Shown: positions 25,077 to 33,477, counted from the first letter of the stretch. The stretch is 64,000 bases of DNA from Micromonospora mirobrigensis (GCF_900091555.1 NZ_FMCX01000013.1:1-64000), one strand, 5' to 3'. Program-made: numbers and translations. Notes: generated by a model not told the origin, from the letters alone.

Positions 25077-25840
25077 CGCAGCTCGTCTCGGTCATCACCC
25101 CGGTCCACGCGCCCAGCATCGAGCACCTCGCTGGCGCCTACGAGTCGTTGGCAAAGCAGGAAATGCCCACCGGGTGGGACTGGCAATGGCTCGTCCAGGA
25201 GGACGGACAGACCGGCGCCCTGGTCGACGCGCTGCCTGACGATCCCCGGATCAGTCTCGGCACCGGCCGCCCCGGTGGGCCCGGTGTTGCCCGCACCCTC
25301 GCCCTTTCCCGAGTTTCCGGGCAACTCATCAAGGTTCTGGACGCTGACGACCAGCTGACCCCCGGCGCGCTCGCCCGGGACATCGCCGCGTTCGACGCGC
25401 ACCCGCAGATCGGCTGGACCACCTCGCGGGTACTCGATCTGCTGCCCGACGGGTCGACCGCCGGATGGGACAAGGATCCAGCCGGCGGGGTCGTCGACCG
25501 CAGGGCGGTCCTGTCGTTCTGGCAAGCCAACGACTACCGAGCATCGGTGCACCCGGCGACCCTGTGCCTGCGGCGGGATCTCGTCTTCGCCTTGGGCGGC
25601 TGGATGGCCCTTCCCGCCTCCGAAGACACGGGACTACTGCTCGCCGCCAACGCCGTCAGCGCCGGTTACTTCACCCGGGAGTACGGGTTGCTTTACCGCA
25701 AGTGGCCCGGCCAGGTCACCAGCCAGGCCGCACACCGGGAACCGGCCGAGTATCAAGCGCGGATGAGGATCATCGAGGCCAGAGCCAACGCCTTGGCCTC
25801 GATGCTGCCGAACGGTCTACCGCTCACTCCTCTGGCGTAG
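25064..25840 (+). CDS. glycosyltransferase family 2 protein on the AICE
   Basis: The protein has 258 residues from GTG 25064; TTG 25073, overlapping the GntR stop (TTGA), is an alternative. It has a GT-A fold signature: LVSVITPVHAPSIEHLAGAY at the start, RTLALSRVSGQLIKVLDADDQLTPGAL with the metal-binding DAD-like acidic motif, and RRDLVFALGGWMALPASEDTGLLLA further on. A soluble family 2 transferase is unexpected between regulator and transfer genes. It could modify the cell surface to affect mating or phage entry, but the acceptor is unknown. Confidence 0.8.
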   Translation: MENLTQLVSVITPVHAPSIEHLAGAYESLAKQEMPTGWDWQWLVQEDGQTGALVDALPDDPRISLGTGRPGGPGVARTLALSRVSGQLIKVLDADDQLTPGALARDIAAFDAHPQIGWTTSRVLDLLPDGSTAGWDKDPAGGVVDRRAVLSFWQANDYRASVHPATLCLRRDLVFALGGWMALPASEDTGLLLAANAVSAGYFTREYGLLYRKWPGQVTSQAAHREPAEYQARMRIIEARANALASMLPNGLPLTPLA

Positions 25841-26252
25841 CCTCGTGCCCCGGCATTCCGTGGGTACGCCGCCGCTCCTTCATCTCCGCCTCGTAGATGT
25901 GCCGCCGGCCGCCGGCTAGCTTCTCCCGGGCGTCCCGCTCGATCTCCTGGAACGCGGCGTAGTAGCCGTCGTCGAACTCCTCCATGATCTGGAAGGTCCA
26001 ACGGCCGGGTAGCAGGTTGCGCCCCAACAGCTCGTGCTCGACCCGGTCGGCCATCTCGTCGTGCCCGGCCTCGCGGAGCAGCTTCACCACCCGATCGAGG
26101 GTGAGATCCGCGCCGCCAACGAGCTGGTGCGCCGAGTACAGGTGGCCCCGTACTCGGTGAATCGTCTCAAGCGCTTTGCTCAGTTCTCCGAGAGCTTCGA
26201 CAGTATTATCGTCGGTTCCGTCCGGACGGCTGTGGACACGATCCACCGCCAC
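25824..26252 (-). CDS. conserved hypothetical helical protein
   Basis: The protein has 142 residues from GTG 26252, chosen because AGGAGG lies nine bases upstream; ATGs at 26288 and 26282 are alternatives without such a site. The sequence is mainly charged helices (EALGELSKALETIHRVRGHL, VVKLLREAGHDEMADRVEHE) ending in a Glu/Arg-rich helix AREKLAGGRRHIYEAEMKER. I recall similar proteins in other actinomycetes, but no function is known. It is convergent with the glycosyltransferase gene (17-bp overlap). Confidence 0.65.
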   Translation of the reverse strand: MAVDRVHSRPDGTDDNTVEALGELSKALETIHRVRGHLYSAHQLVGGADLTLDRVVKLLREAGHDEMADRVEHELLGRNLLPGRWTFQIMEEFDDGYYAAFQEIERDAREKLAGGRRHIYEAEMKERRRTHGMPGHEATPEE

Positions 26253-26477
26253 CCCTGGGTACCTCCTACTTTCACGGTCCATGCTCATGCCCGTAGCCCC
26301 ACTGTGTTCGTTCTTGCGGTCAGTTCAACGCATATGTACCCTTGGTTGCTTGTGTAAAACTTGGCGTAAATATCCGATATAGCGGATTGGTGCAGACGCG
26401 CCGTTTGTTGGCAGGGCAGTAAAGGCTAAGCCAGTTGGCTAGCCTTGAATCTTCTGCTGAACCGACAGGAGTCTTGG

Positions 26478-27947
26478 ATGCTCGACATCACCAGGCTGTA
26501 CTTTGGCCGGGCCTCCGCCGAGAGGGATGTGCTGCATAGCCCCGATCGGTTCGTAGATACCTATCTCGATCGCTGGAACCTTCCAGGGCGCGTGTTGGAC
26601 CACGAGACCTTCTTGATCCTCGGACCGAAAGGATCCGGAAAAAGCGCTGCCGCTCAATATGTGGCGCTGAAGTGGAAGAGGGAAATCGGCGAGCATGCGG
26701 TATTTACTAATTTTGTAGACTTTGATGAACTGAACCGTTCGCAAAGTCCGTTGTACTCGCTTGAGAAAAAGCTGGTTTCTGGCGAGGTCACCGCCCTTAC
26801 TGATGCCGCATGGAAGCTATTTATTGGTGTGCGTATCCTTGAATCTTTGATTCAAGACGGGGCGTGTAATCTTAGTCGGGACCCGCAGGCCATCAAACTG
26901 TTAGCGGACTTGAAGAGCGCGGGCCTGGCTGATGACGATTATCCGAAGGTGCTGCGTAAGATCAGAGAGCGAAAGTCGACGATCAGTATTCCGAAAATCG
27001 CTTCGACTGAATGGAAGTCTTCGGACACGGACTCAGTCAGCCTCCCTCAGTTGGGCGACGCTGTGATCCGTTTGGCCGCTGCATCGGTCACGAGTAACAG
27101 GCACCTTCTGTCGATTGATGGTCTCGACAAAGCAATCGGGGACAACGAGTCGTATTGGCGAACGCTTGCGGCACTCGTACGAGCTTCCGACTGGATCTCT
27201 CAGCGCCTGCTCCGCGCCGGGAATAGAAGCATCTTTCTGCTAATTATGTGCAGAAATGACGTTTTTCGGCGGATTAACTTCGCCGACTCGGCCAAGATTG
27301 CCGCTGATGGTGGCATCAACATTGACTGGGGCGCTGAGGCCAGGGACCCCAGGGATGTCGTGCTGTGGGATTACGTTGCGCGCAAGGCTCAGGTCGAGGT
27401 AAATGACCTGCTGAATTTGTTGCCCGACTTTGTCAAGGTGGGACCGACAGCGCGGCCTATTTCCACTTTGCGCTACTTGCTAGATTTCACTAGGTATACG
27501 CCCCGGGATATGAATCTGCTGTTCGGGGCACTCAAGGAGAGGGCATCTCCTGGCAAATCTTTGTCGAGTTCGCAGGTCCGTTCAGCTGCGGACAACTTCT
27601 CCTCGTCTCATCTCTTGTCGGAGATTCTGTCGGAGGCGACGGGCTTGCTCGATCAGCAGGTAATCAACCGGCTTCCACAAGTGTTGCAAGCCATGCCTGG
27701 GAGGGAATTCACGCGGGAGGCGCTCAAGAGCGCCATCGAAACCGCAGGCATACAAGACTTGGTTACACTTGACGATCTGGCTGAGTATCTCTTTTTGCAG
27801 GGCGCTATCGGCAACCTCAGGCCGAACGCCGGATACGTTCAGTTCTACCATCGCCGGAATACTTATGATTACAACCGGTCTGGGCCCTGGCTGATCCATA
27901 ACGGACTGATGATCGCGCTGAACATTCCGTTTTCTTCGCAACCGTGA
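26478..27947 (+). CDS. P-loop ATPase, Sll1717-like (probable defence cargo)
   Basis: The protein has 489 residues from ATG 26478 with AGGAG upstream. An N-terminal FGRASAERDV is followed by Walker A LILGPKGSGKS (residues 46-56), a Walker-B-like HLLSIDGLDKAIGD (near 211-224), and a C-terminal winged-helix-like part (TREALKSAIETAGIQDLVTL, LQGAIGNLRPNAGYVQFYHR). This fits the P-loop ATPase of the Sll1717 group, STAND-like proteins often near defence genes. Its codons are less GC-biased than the neighbours (several ATT/TTT, a TTA at 26901), and it stands alone, indicating separate acquisition. Function unproven. Confidence 0.7.
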   Translation: MLDITRLYFGRASAERDVLHSPDRFVDTYLDRWNLPGRVLDHETFLILGPKGSGKSAAAQYVALKWKREIGEHAVFTNFVDFDELNRSQSPLYSLEKKLVSGEVTALTDAAWKLFIGVRILESLIQDGACNLSRDPQAIKLLADLKSAGLADDDYPKVLRKIRERKSTISIPKIASTEWKSSDTDSVSLPQLGDAVIRLAAASVTSNRHLLSIDGLDKAIGDNESYWRTLAALVRASDWISQRLLRAGNRSIFLLIMCRNDVFRRINFADSAKIAADGGINIDWGAEARDPRDVVLWDYVARKAQVEVNDLLNLLPDFVKVGPTARPISTLRYLLDFTRYTPRDMNLLFGALKERASPGKSLSSSQVRSAADNFSSSHLLSEILSEATGLLDQQVINRLPQVLQAMPGREFTREALKSAIETAGIQDLVTLDDLAEYLFLQGAIGNLRPNAGYVQFYHRRNTYDYNRSGPWLIHNGLMIALNIPFSSQP

Positions 27948-28176
27948 TGGGCGCGCGGGTCTGGTTGTAGTTGCTGGCTCGCATTAGTACCTCTGGCTGC
28001 ATGGCGGGGTACGCCTGCCTGTGCTGTACCTTCGCTCCGTCTTAATCGCCTTGTGGCTGCGCTTTTTCGCGCTGCGCTCGGGCGTGTCCTGACCACCACC
28101 CTGCACATAGTGTCGCGCTGGTCGAGCGATTAGAGCCAATTGCCGGTTTCAGGTCCGGCACGGTCGCTGCTGCTTG
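27948..28176. other. intergenic region between ATPase cargo and transfer operon
   Basis: No gene is seen. A small inverted repeat TGCCGG/CCGGCA (28141-28160) lies shortly before the transfer-operon promoter. The rest shows no clear signal. Confidence 0.45.
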
Positions 28177-28229
28177 TTGACTTGTCTGCCAAGTGCCGTC
28201 TACCTTGGAGTCTCAACTTGGCAGACATG
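28177..28229 (+). promoter_or_regulatory. promoter and paired operators of the transfer operon
   Basis: A TTGACT (28177-28182) with TACCTT (28201-28206) at 18 bp makes a sigma-70-type promoter. Operator CTTGTCTGCCAAG (28181-28193) overlaps the -35/spacer, and its inverted copy CTTGGCAGACATG (28217-28229, 12 of 13 matching) lies downstream, so a bound GntR repressor would block transcription. The core matches the operator upstream of the short GntR gene. Confidence 0.72.
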
Positions 28230-28251
28230 CCAACAACCTGGAGGTTGAGCG

Positions 28252-28647
28252 ATGGCTCTGCGTGGCGGTACGAGGTTCGCCGTGCGTTGTGAGGACGTGT
28301 TCCCGGCGGGATGCGCCCTGGTCCCCGAGTCCCTGGGTGAGGTCGAGGACTACGACGAGAAGACCGGCCGGCGTAGCCCGGCGAAGGACAAGCTGACCGG
28401 CCAGCGGGTGTGGCAGGTCCGCGTGATGGACCTGGACCCGGAGCTCGGCAAGCGCTCCCGGGAGACGACGGTCAAGATCTCCGCCGACTACCAGCCGGTC
28501 CCGCCGACGGGCGCCCCCTTCGAGGCGGTGGAGTTCGAGGGCATGACGGTCACGCCGTACGTGTCGAACAACAACCGGATGGCGTACTCACTCCGGGCGA
28601 CCGGGATGCGTGCTCCGGCGGGTGTGGCCAAGAAGGCGGCGGCGTAG
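28252..28647 (+). CDS. conserved AICE/plasmid protein, first gene of transfer operon
   Basis: The protein has 131 residues; CTGGAGG precedes the ATG. It is a beta-rich, charged soluble protein (RFAVRCEDVFPAG, WQVRVMDLDPEL, TVKISADYQPV, MTVTPYVSNNNRMAYSLRAT) with a Lys/Ala tail. Proteins of this size and pattern head the transfer/replication block in pSAM2-like elements, but the function is not established and I do not assign one. It is separated from the rest of the operon by a strong terminator-like hairpin. Confidence 0.65.
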   Translation: MALRGGTRFAVRCEDVFPAGCALVPESLGEVEDYDEKTGRRSPAKDKLTGQRVWQVRVMDLDPELGKRSRETTVKISADYQPVPPTGAPFEAVEFEGMTVTPYVSNNNRMAYSLRATGMRAPAGVAKKAAA

Positions 28648-28660
28648 CCGCATCAGGTGG

Positions 28661-28710
28661 GGGCGGGGCTGTCAGGTCTTGGCGGACGGCAGCCCCGCCC
28701 TCTGTCTCTT
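28661..28710 (+). terminator. intra-operon terminator/attenuator after the first transfer gene
   Basis: An 11-bp stem GGGCGGGGCTG (28661-28671) / CAGCCCCGCCC (28690-28700) is followed by TCTGTCTCTT. It could let the first gene be expressed at a higher level than the downstream transfer and replication genes. Confidence 0.7.
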
Positions 28711-28739
28711 CCCCCTGCTCTGTCGAGAGAGGTAGTGAC

Positions 28740-28922
28740 GTGTCCAAGCGTAGGCGTTCGCCTGCCCCGGCTCAGCCTCGGTGCGGCGTGTGTCAGTCCC
28801 GGTTCGACCCGGCCGGCGGGGTGGCTGACCGCTGCCCGCGCTGCGTCGGGCAGCTCGTTCTTCCGTTCCCTCCGGTCCGGGATGCGTCGGGTCGGTTCGT
28901 GTCGCTGCGGGGTGCCAAGTGA
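28740..28922 (+). CDS. small zinc-ribbon-like protein
   Basis: The protein has 60 residues from GTG 28740, with AGAGAGG upstream. It has a basic N-terminus (SKRRRSPAPAQPR) and a paired CxxC motif: CGVCQSRFDPAGGVADRCPRC, fit for one zinc. The stop overlaps the TraB-like GTG (GTGA). Small CxxC proteins occur at this position in related elements; the role is unknown. Confidence 0.65.
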   Translation: MSKRRRSPAPAQPRCGVCQSRFDPAGGVADRCPRCVGQLVLPFPPVRDASGRFVSLRGAK

Positions 28923-30541
28923 TCGGGCGGCCTCGCGGTGAGGTGGTGACGACTTCGGCCGGTGACCTACTGGTGATCCGGCCGAGGCGGTTCGAGTTGC
29001 CGGTCTGGGCGGTGGTGCTCGGTCTGGTGCTGCGCTGGTTCGGGCGGGCGTTCTGGTGGTGCCTGCGTCACCCGGTGGCTACCGCCTCGGTGGTGCTGGC
29101 GCTCTGGCTGTATGCCGAGTTCGACTGGCCCGGCCTGGTGGTGCCGCTCGTGTTGACGTCGGCGACCTCGGCGGTGTGGCGCTGGCGGGATGAGTCGTCC
29201 TGGTGGGCCTGGTTGGCGGGTCCGCTGCTCGGTTCGTTCCGGCGGGTGTTCGTCTACCGGCGGGTGTGGCGTGAGGCCATGACGCTGTGCGGGCTCGCCG
29301 AGACGTACGACCGTCGGCATGTCCTGCCGGACCTGTTGCGGGTCCGTTCGGATCAGGCGCTCGACGTGTTGACGGTCCGCATGGTCCGGGGCCAGACGCC
29401 GGAACAGTTTCAGAAGGTGAGTGCCAACCTGGCCTACGCCTTCGGTCGGCGGCACGCCCGGGTCTACTCGGAACGTCCCGTCGATCCGCCGACCCGTACC
29501 GGCCGGGGTGCCTGGCTGCTGCGGCCCGTCGACCGGGTGCGCTACCGGGATCGGCCGAAGGTGGTCCACCTGGCGCTGGTGCGTACCGATGCGTTGCGCA
29601 CCGTGGTTCCGCCGTTCCCGGTGCCTGCGGTGCCGGACTTCACCGCGCTGCCGCTGGCCCGGCGCGAAGACCTGCGAACCTGGTCGCTGCACCTGCTCGC
29701 CACTCACGTCCTGGTCGGCGGCGCCACCCGGTCCGGGAAGGGCTCGGTGCTCTGGTCGCTGGTCCGGGTCCTCGGCGGCGGGATCGCCTCCGGGCTGGTC
29801 CGGCTCTGGGTGATCGACCCCAAGGGCGGCATGGAATTCGCGCTTGGCCGTCCGATGTTCGCCCGGTTCGCCTGCAAGTCGTTCGAGGCCATGGCGGACC
29901 TCCTCGACGAGGCCGTGACCGTCCTGCGTGAGCGTCAGGCCCGGTTGGCCGGCAGGGTCCGGGTGCACACTCCGACTGAGGCTGACCCCCTGGTCGTGGT
30001 CGTCGTCGACGAGATGGCGGCGCTGACCGCGTACCTGCAAGACGTCGACCTGCGCAAGCGCATCGCGTCCTCGCTGGGGCTGCTGCTGTCCCAGGGTGCT
30101 GGCGTCGGCGTCCTGGTGGTGGCGGCGTTGCAGGACCCGCGCAAGGAGGTGCTGCCGTTCCGGGACCTGTTCCCGACCCGCATCGCGCTCGGGCTCACTG
30201 AGGCGTCGCAAGTCGACCTGGTTCTTGGTGATGGTGCCCGCAACCGGGGCGCTCTGGCGGACCAGATGCCCCGATGGGCGAAGGGTGTCGGGTACGTGAT
30301 CCTCGACGGCACGCCCGACCCGATGCGGGTCCGGTTCTCGTACGTCAGCGACGACGACATCCGCGACATGGCGCGGCAGTACCCGGCCCCGGCCGACGCG
30401 GCGGACATCCTCGCCCAGGTCGGCCGGGAAACCGCCGTCGAACCGGTACGCCTTCCGTTGCCTCGCAAGCCGTCCGGGCCGCTGCTGCCTGAGGCGCTGC
30501 GCAACCTCCTCGACCGGGACAGCGGGGGTGATCCGCGGTGA
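28919..30541 (+). CDS. TraB/TraSA-type FtsK/SpoIIIE DNA translocase (conjugative transfer)
   Basis: The protein has 540 residues with a GTG start. Two to three N-terminal membrane segments (WAVVLGLVLRWFGRAFWW; HPVATASVVLALWLYAEF; LVVPLVLTSATSAVW) are followed by a motor domain with Walker A GGATRSGKG (residues 267-275) and Walker B PLVVVVVDEMAAL. The FtsK family signature IDPKGGMEFALG is also present. In AICEs this single hexameric pump moves double-stranded DNA between mycelia, replacing a type IV secretion system. The tight overlaps with genes on both sides put it in the transfer operon. Confidence 0.93.
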   Translation: MIGRPRGEVVTTSAGDLLVIRPRRFELPVWAVVLGLVLRWFGRAFWWCLRHPVATASVVLALWLYAEFDWPGLVVPLVLTSATSAVWRWRDESSWWAWLAGPLLGSFRRVFVYRRVWREAMTLCGLAETYDRRHVLPDLLRVRSDQALDVLTVRMVRGQTPEQFQKVSANLAYAFGRRHARVYSERPVDPPTRTGRGAWLLRPVDRVRYRDRPKVVHLALVRTDALRTVVPPFPVPAVPDFTALPLARREDLRTWSLHLLATHVLVGGATRSGKGSVLWSLVRVLGGGIASGLVRLWVIDPKGGMEFALGRPMFARFACKSFEAMADLLDEAVTVLRERQARLAGRVRVHTPTEADPLVVVVVDEMAALTAYLQDVDLRKRIASSLGLLLSQGAGVGVLVVAALQDPRKEVLPFRDLFPTRIALGLTEASQVDLVLGDGARNRGALADQMPRWAKGVGYVILDGTPDPMRVRFSYVSDDDIRDMARQYPAPADAADILAQVGRETAVEPVRLPLPRKPSGPLLPEALRNLLDRDSGGDPR

Positions 30542-30792
30542 CCGCTGCTCCGACCGGCCGACGGTTCTACCGGCTGCGTACCCCCGAACCGGCTACCGCC
30601 GTGTCTGTCCGGGTCGACCCGGAACGACCGGACCCGTACCCGGTCTATCTCGCGGTCGGTGCGGGCCGGCGGCGGATGTCCCTGACCCCCGACGAGGCGT
30701 GGGCGCTGTGGCGCTGCCTCTCCGAAGCCGTCGCCGCGCTCGGCACCCCACCTGACTACATCCGCACTGACATCCGCCCGGCCAGGAGGTAA
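30538..30792 (+). CDS. small AICE protein of unknown function
   Basis: The protein has 84 residues, with GTG overlapping the translocase stop by four bases. It reads as a short beta-rich protein (RFYRLRTPEP, YPVYLAVGAGRRRMSLTPDE) ending in a helix AWALWRCLSEAVAALG. No family is recognised. Small proteins between translocase and initiator genes in pSAM2-like elements include Spd (spread) functions, but this one is soluble. Confidence 0.6.
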   Translation: MTAAPTGRRFYRLRTPEPATAVSVRVDPERPDPYPVYLAVGAGRRRMSLTPDEAWALWRCLSEAVAALGTPPDYIRTDIRPARR

Positions 30793-30798
30793 CCCGTC

Positions 30799-30990
30799 AT
30801 GACCACCCTCACCCGCTTCGTCAATCGGCTCCGGCGTCCGCTGCGTATCCGCCTCGTCGGCCCCGCCGACCAGACCGCCGCCGCCCTGCATGGCCTGGCG
30901 CACATGGTCAACCGCCGCTCCGACATGAACGACCGGCGCATCCGCATCGACCTGACCATCCGGGAAAAGCCGCTGGAGGAGTGGCGATGA
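30799..30990 (+). CDS. small basic AICE protein of unknown function
   Basis: The protein has 63 residues (TLTRFVNRLRRPLRIRLVGP, then AAALHGLAHMVNRRSDMN) with many arginines and no membrane segment. An AGGAGG site lies just before the ATG. The stop overlaps the next start (ATGA), showing operon membership. Function unknown. Confidence 0.6.
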   Translation: MTTLTRFVNRLRRPLRIRLVGPADQTAAALHGLAHMVNRRSDMNDRRIRIDLTIREKPLEEWR

Positions 30991-31544
30991 CCGACCGCAC
31001 CGAATTCGCCGTACGCCTGGTCATCCTGCTCGCCATCGGCATCATGGCCGGCGCCGCCGCCTTCACCCACGTCCACGACCTGTCCGTGGCCCACGGTCAA
31101 CCCGACTGGATCGGCTGGGCCAACGCCGTAGCCGTCGAGCTGATGGCGATCTACCTCGGCCTCGAACTGCGCGCCCGCCGCCGGGCCGGTCGTCCCGTCG
31201 GCCTGGTCGGCTCGCTCCTGGTCGCGTTCGCGCTGCTGTCCCTCGCCGTCCAGGTCGCCGAGGCGGAACCCTCGGTGTGGGGCTGGACCATGGCGGCCGT
31301 GCCGTCCCTGGCATTCCTCGCCCTGGTCAAGGTCGTCCTGTCCAACACCCCCGCCACCCCACCGACTCCCGAACCCGACCAGCCGCAAGCCGACTGGTAC
31401 GAGGTGCCCGAGCAGGTCACCACCGAACCCGAACCCGAGCGTCCGGCTGAACCCGTGCCGCCGGCTGTCATCTCCGCCCCGGTGCTGCCTCCGCGCGGCG
31501 TCGTCCAGCCGAACCGGCCGCACGTCGTCGGGATCATCCGATGA
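30987..31544 (+). CDS. DUF2637/SpdB-like membrane protein
   Basis: The protein has 185 residues from ATG 30987. Four hydrophobic segments occupy the first ~115 residues (VILLAIGIMAGAAAFTHVHDL, WANAVAVELMAIYLGLEL, LVGSLLVAFALLSLAVQV, WTMAAVPSLAFLALVKVVL), followed by a Pro/Glu-rich cytoplasmic tail. DUF2637 proteins are common on Streptomyces and Micromonospora plasmids and AICEs, where Spd proteins aid intramycelial plasmid spreading together with TraB. The stop overlaps the initiator ATG. Confidence 0.8.
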   Translation: MTDRTEFAVRLVILLAIGIMAGAAAFTHVHDLSVAHGQPDWIGWANAVAVELMAIYLGLELRARRRAGRPVGLVGSLLVAFALLSLAVQVAEAEPSVWGWTMAAVPSLAFLALVKVVLSNTPATPPTPEPDQPQADWYEVPEQVTTEPEPERPAEPVPPAVISAPVLPPRGVVQPNRPHVVGIIR

Positions 31545-33295
31545 CCGCTCCCACCCTGCCCGGCCTCACGCCGACCGCCCCGACCCCGGCTGCCGCTCCC
31601 CGGCCGGGGTCGCGGGCGGCCCGCATGGCGCTACCCCGATCGGTCGATGTCCTCAAGGAGATCGCCGCCGAGTACGGCGTCTGCGTGCGCCCCCTCGCCA
31701 TGCGCCGCACCGACCTCGACACCGGCCAGACCGAAGTCATCGACCTGCCCTGCGGCGCCACCCTCGAGGACAAGTGCGCGCCCTGCGCCAAGAAGAACCG
31801 CCGGCTACGCCAAGCCCAGATCCGCGAGGGCTGGCACCGCGACGAGGAACCCCTACCCGGCCCCGAACCCGCAACCGAGGCGCAGAAATCCCTGATCCTC
31901 TTCCGCGCACACCTGGAGTTCTCCCGCGACGAGGCCACCCGCGCCGCGCAGTGGGATCAGGTGACCGACCTCGACGAGGCGATCCACGAGGTGGAAGAGG
32001 CGATCGCCGCCGAAGGGCTCCGGGGACGGGTCGCGCCTCCGCACTCGTCCGGCGATGACGACCAGGGCGACGACGACACCGGCCGGCGCCGCAAGCGGTC
32101 GACCAAGCGGCGGCAGGATGCCCCGGAGCTGCCCCGGCATAAGGTCGAGCGGCGCACCGTCGGCAAGACCTACACCGCCCCCGACGGCTCCACCTACCGG
32201 CCGTCGATGTGGCTCACGCTCACCCTCGACTCGTACGGCCCGGTCCGCCCCGACGGCACCCCGGTCAACCCCGACCGGTACGACTACCGGCGGGCGGCCT
32301 GGGACGCGGTGCACTTTCCCCGGCTCCTGGACCGGTTCTGGCAGAACCTCCGGCGGTGCGAAGGCTGGAACGTCCAGTACGCCGGCTGCGTCGAGCCGCA
32401 ACGCCGACTCGCCCCACACGCGCACTTCGCCATCCGGGGCACGATTCCTCGGGACGTGCTGCGCACGGTGGCGGCGGCGACCTATCACCAGGTGTGGTGG
32501 CCGTCGGTTGATGTCCAGCGGTACACCGCCGACCGACCCCCGGTGTGGGACGAAAACGCTTCCGCGTGGGTCGACCCGGACACCCGCCGGCCGCTGAGCA
32601 CCTGGACCGAAGCGCTCGACGCCATTGACGACGACCCGGATGCGGAACCGGTGCACGTCGTTCGCTTCGGCGCCCAGGTCGACGCGCGCGGCGTCATGCC
32701 CGGCACCGAGGATGCGGAACGGACCATCCGGTACGTCACGAAGTACATCACCAAGCACACCGGCGACTGCCACAAGATCACTACCGGCCGGCAGCGGGCG
32801 CACCTGGACCGGCTATGGCAGGAACTCCGGGTCACCCCGTGCACCGACCGGTGTGCGAACTGGCTGCTCTACGGCGTCCAGCCCAAGAAGGCGAACGCGA
32901 AGCTCAAACCGGGCCGCTGCAAGGGCAAGGTTCACCAGCGGGACACCCTCGGCATCGGTGGCCGGCGCATCCTTATCTCGCGTGACTGGTCCGGCAAGAC
33001 GCTGAGCGACCACAAGCACGACGTTCGGGCCTGGGTGCGGGCGCTGCTCGGCGTGACGGTCGGTCTTGACGGCGTCGACGACCAGGGCGCCACCGTCGAA
33101 CCGGTCCGGCACGCCTGGGAACTCGCCCGGCCCGATGATCCTGACGTGCCGGCCATGGCTCACCGGCTCCTTCGCTCGATCAGCGAACGCGCCCGCTGGC
33201 GCTCCGAACTGCTCGCCGCCAAGGACCGCGCGGCGCAGCTCCCCAAGGACAGCTCGACGACGGAGGCGGATGACAAGACGGGGGAGGGGCTGTGA
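31541..33295 (+). CDS. RepSA-like rolling-circle replication initiator
   Basis: The protein has 584 residues. The HUH-type metal motif APHAHFAIRG (HAH at residues 293-295) and a downstream YVTKYITKH (Y398 and Y402, with the catalytic-tyrosine pattern YxxxK) mark a rolling-circle initiator. The N-terminal CAPCAKKNRRLRQAQ zinc-like region and CRDRCANW-like C-terminal cysteines are usual in RepSA proteins of pSAM2-type elements. It nicks the origin after excision so the element can replicate before transfer. It overlaps the preceding gene (ATGA) and the xis gene by one base. Confidence 0.9.
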   Translation: MTAPTLPGLTPTAPTPAAAPRPGSRAARMALPRSVDVLKEIAAEYGVCVRPLAMRRTDLDTGQTEVIDLPCGATLEDKCAPCAKKNRRLRQAQIREGWHRDEEPLPGPEPATEAQKSLILFRAHLEFSRDEATRAAQWDQVTDLDEAIHEVEEAIAAEGLRGRVAPPHSSGDDDQGDDDTGRRRKRSTKRRQDAPELPRHKVERRTVGKTYTAPDGSTYRPSMWLTLTLDSYGPVRPDGTPVNPDRYDYRRAAWDAVHFPRLLDRFWQNLRRCEGWNVQYAGCVEPQRRLAPHAHFAIRGTIPRDVLRTVAAATYHQVWWPSVDVQRYTADRPPVWDENASAWVDPDTRRPLSTWTEALDAIDDDPDAEPVHVVRFGAQVDARGVMPGTEDAERTIRYVTKYITKHTGDCHKITTGRQRAHLDRLWQELRVTPCTDRCANWLLYGVQPKKANAKLKPGRCKGKVHQRDTLGIGGRRILISRDWSGKTLSDHKHDVRAWVRALLGVTVGLDGVDDQGATVEPVRHAWELARPDDPDVPAMAHRLLRSISERARWRSELLAAKDRAAQLPKDSSTTEADDKTGEGL

Positions 33296-33477
33296 TGGCG
33301 GCCAAGGATGAGCTGTGGACGGTTCAGGACGTGTCGGCGTACCTCCGGGTACCGCAGGAGACGCTGTACCGCTGGCGCAAGGTCAAGTACGGTCCGCCGG
33401 CGGCCCGGGTCGGTCGGCACCTGCGGTACGAGCCGGAAGCGGTCCGGGCCTGGGTACGTGAGCAGGTGGCGGCCTGA
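33295..33477 (+). CDS. xis: excisionase (Xis), MerR-type HTH
   Basis: The protein has 60 residues from ATG 33295, with GGGAGGGG placed correctly for it rather than for GTG 33292. A single HTH_17 domain is visible: LWTVQDVSAYLRVPQETLYR followed by VGRHLRYEPEAVRAWV. Such proteins bend attachment-site DNA and push the integrase toward excision. It shares one base with the preceding stop (TGATG) and one with the integrase start. Confidence 0.9.
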   Translation: MAAKDELWTVQDVSAYLRVPQETLYRWRKVKYGPPAARVGRHLRYEPEAVRAWVREQVAA

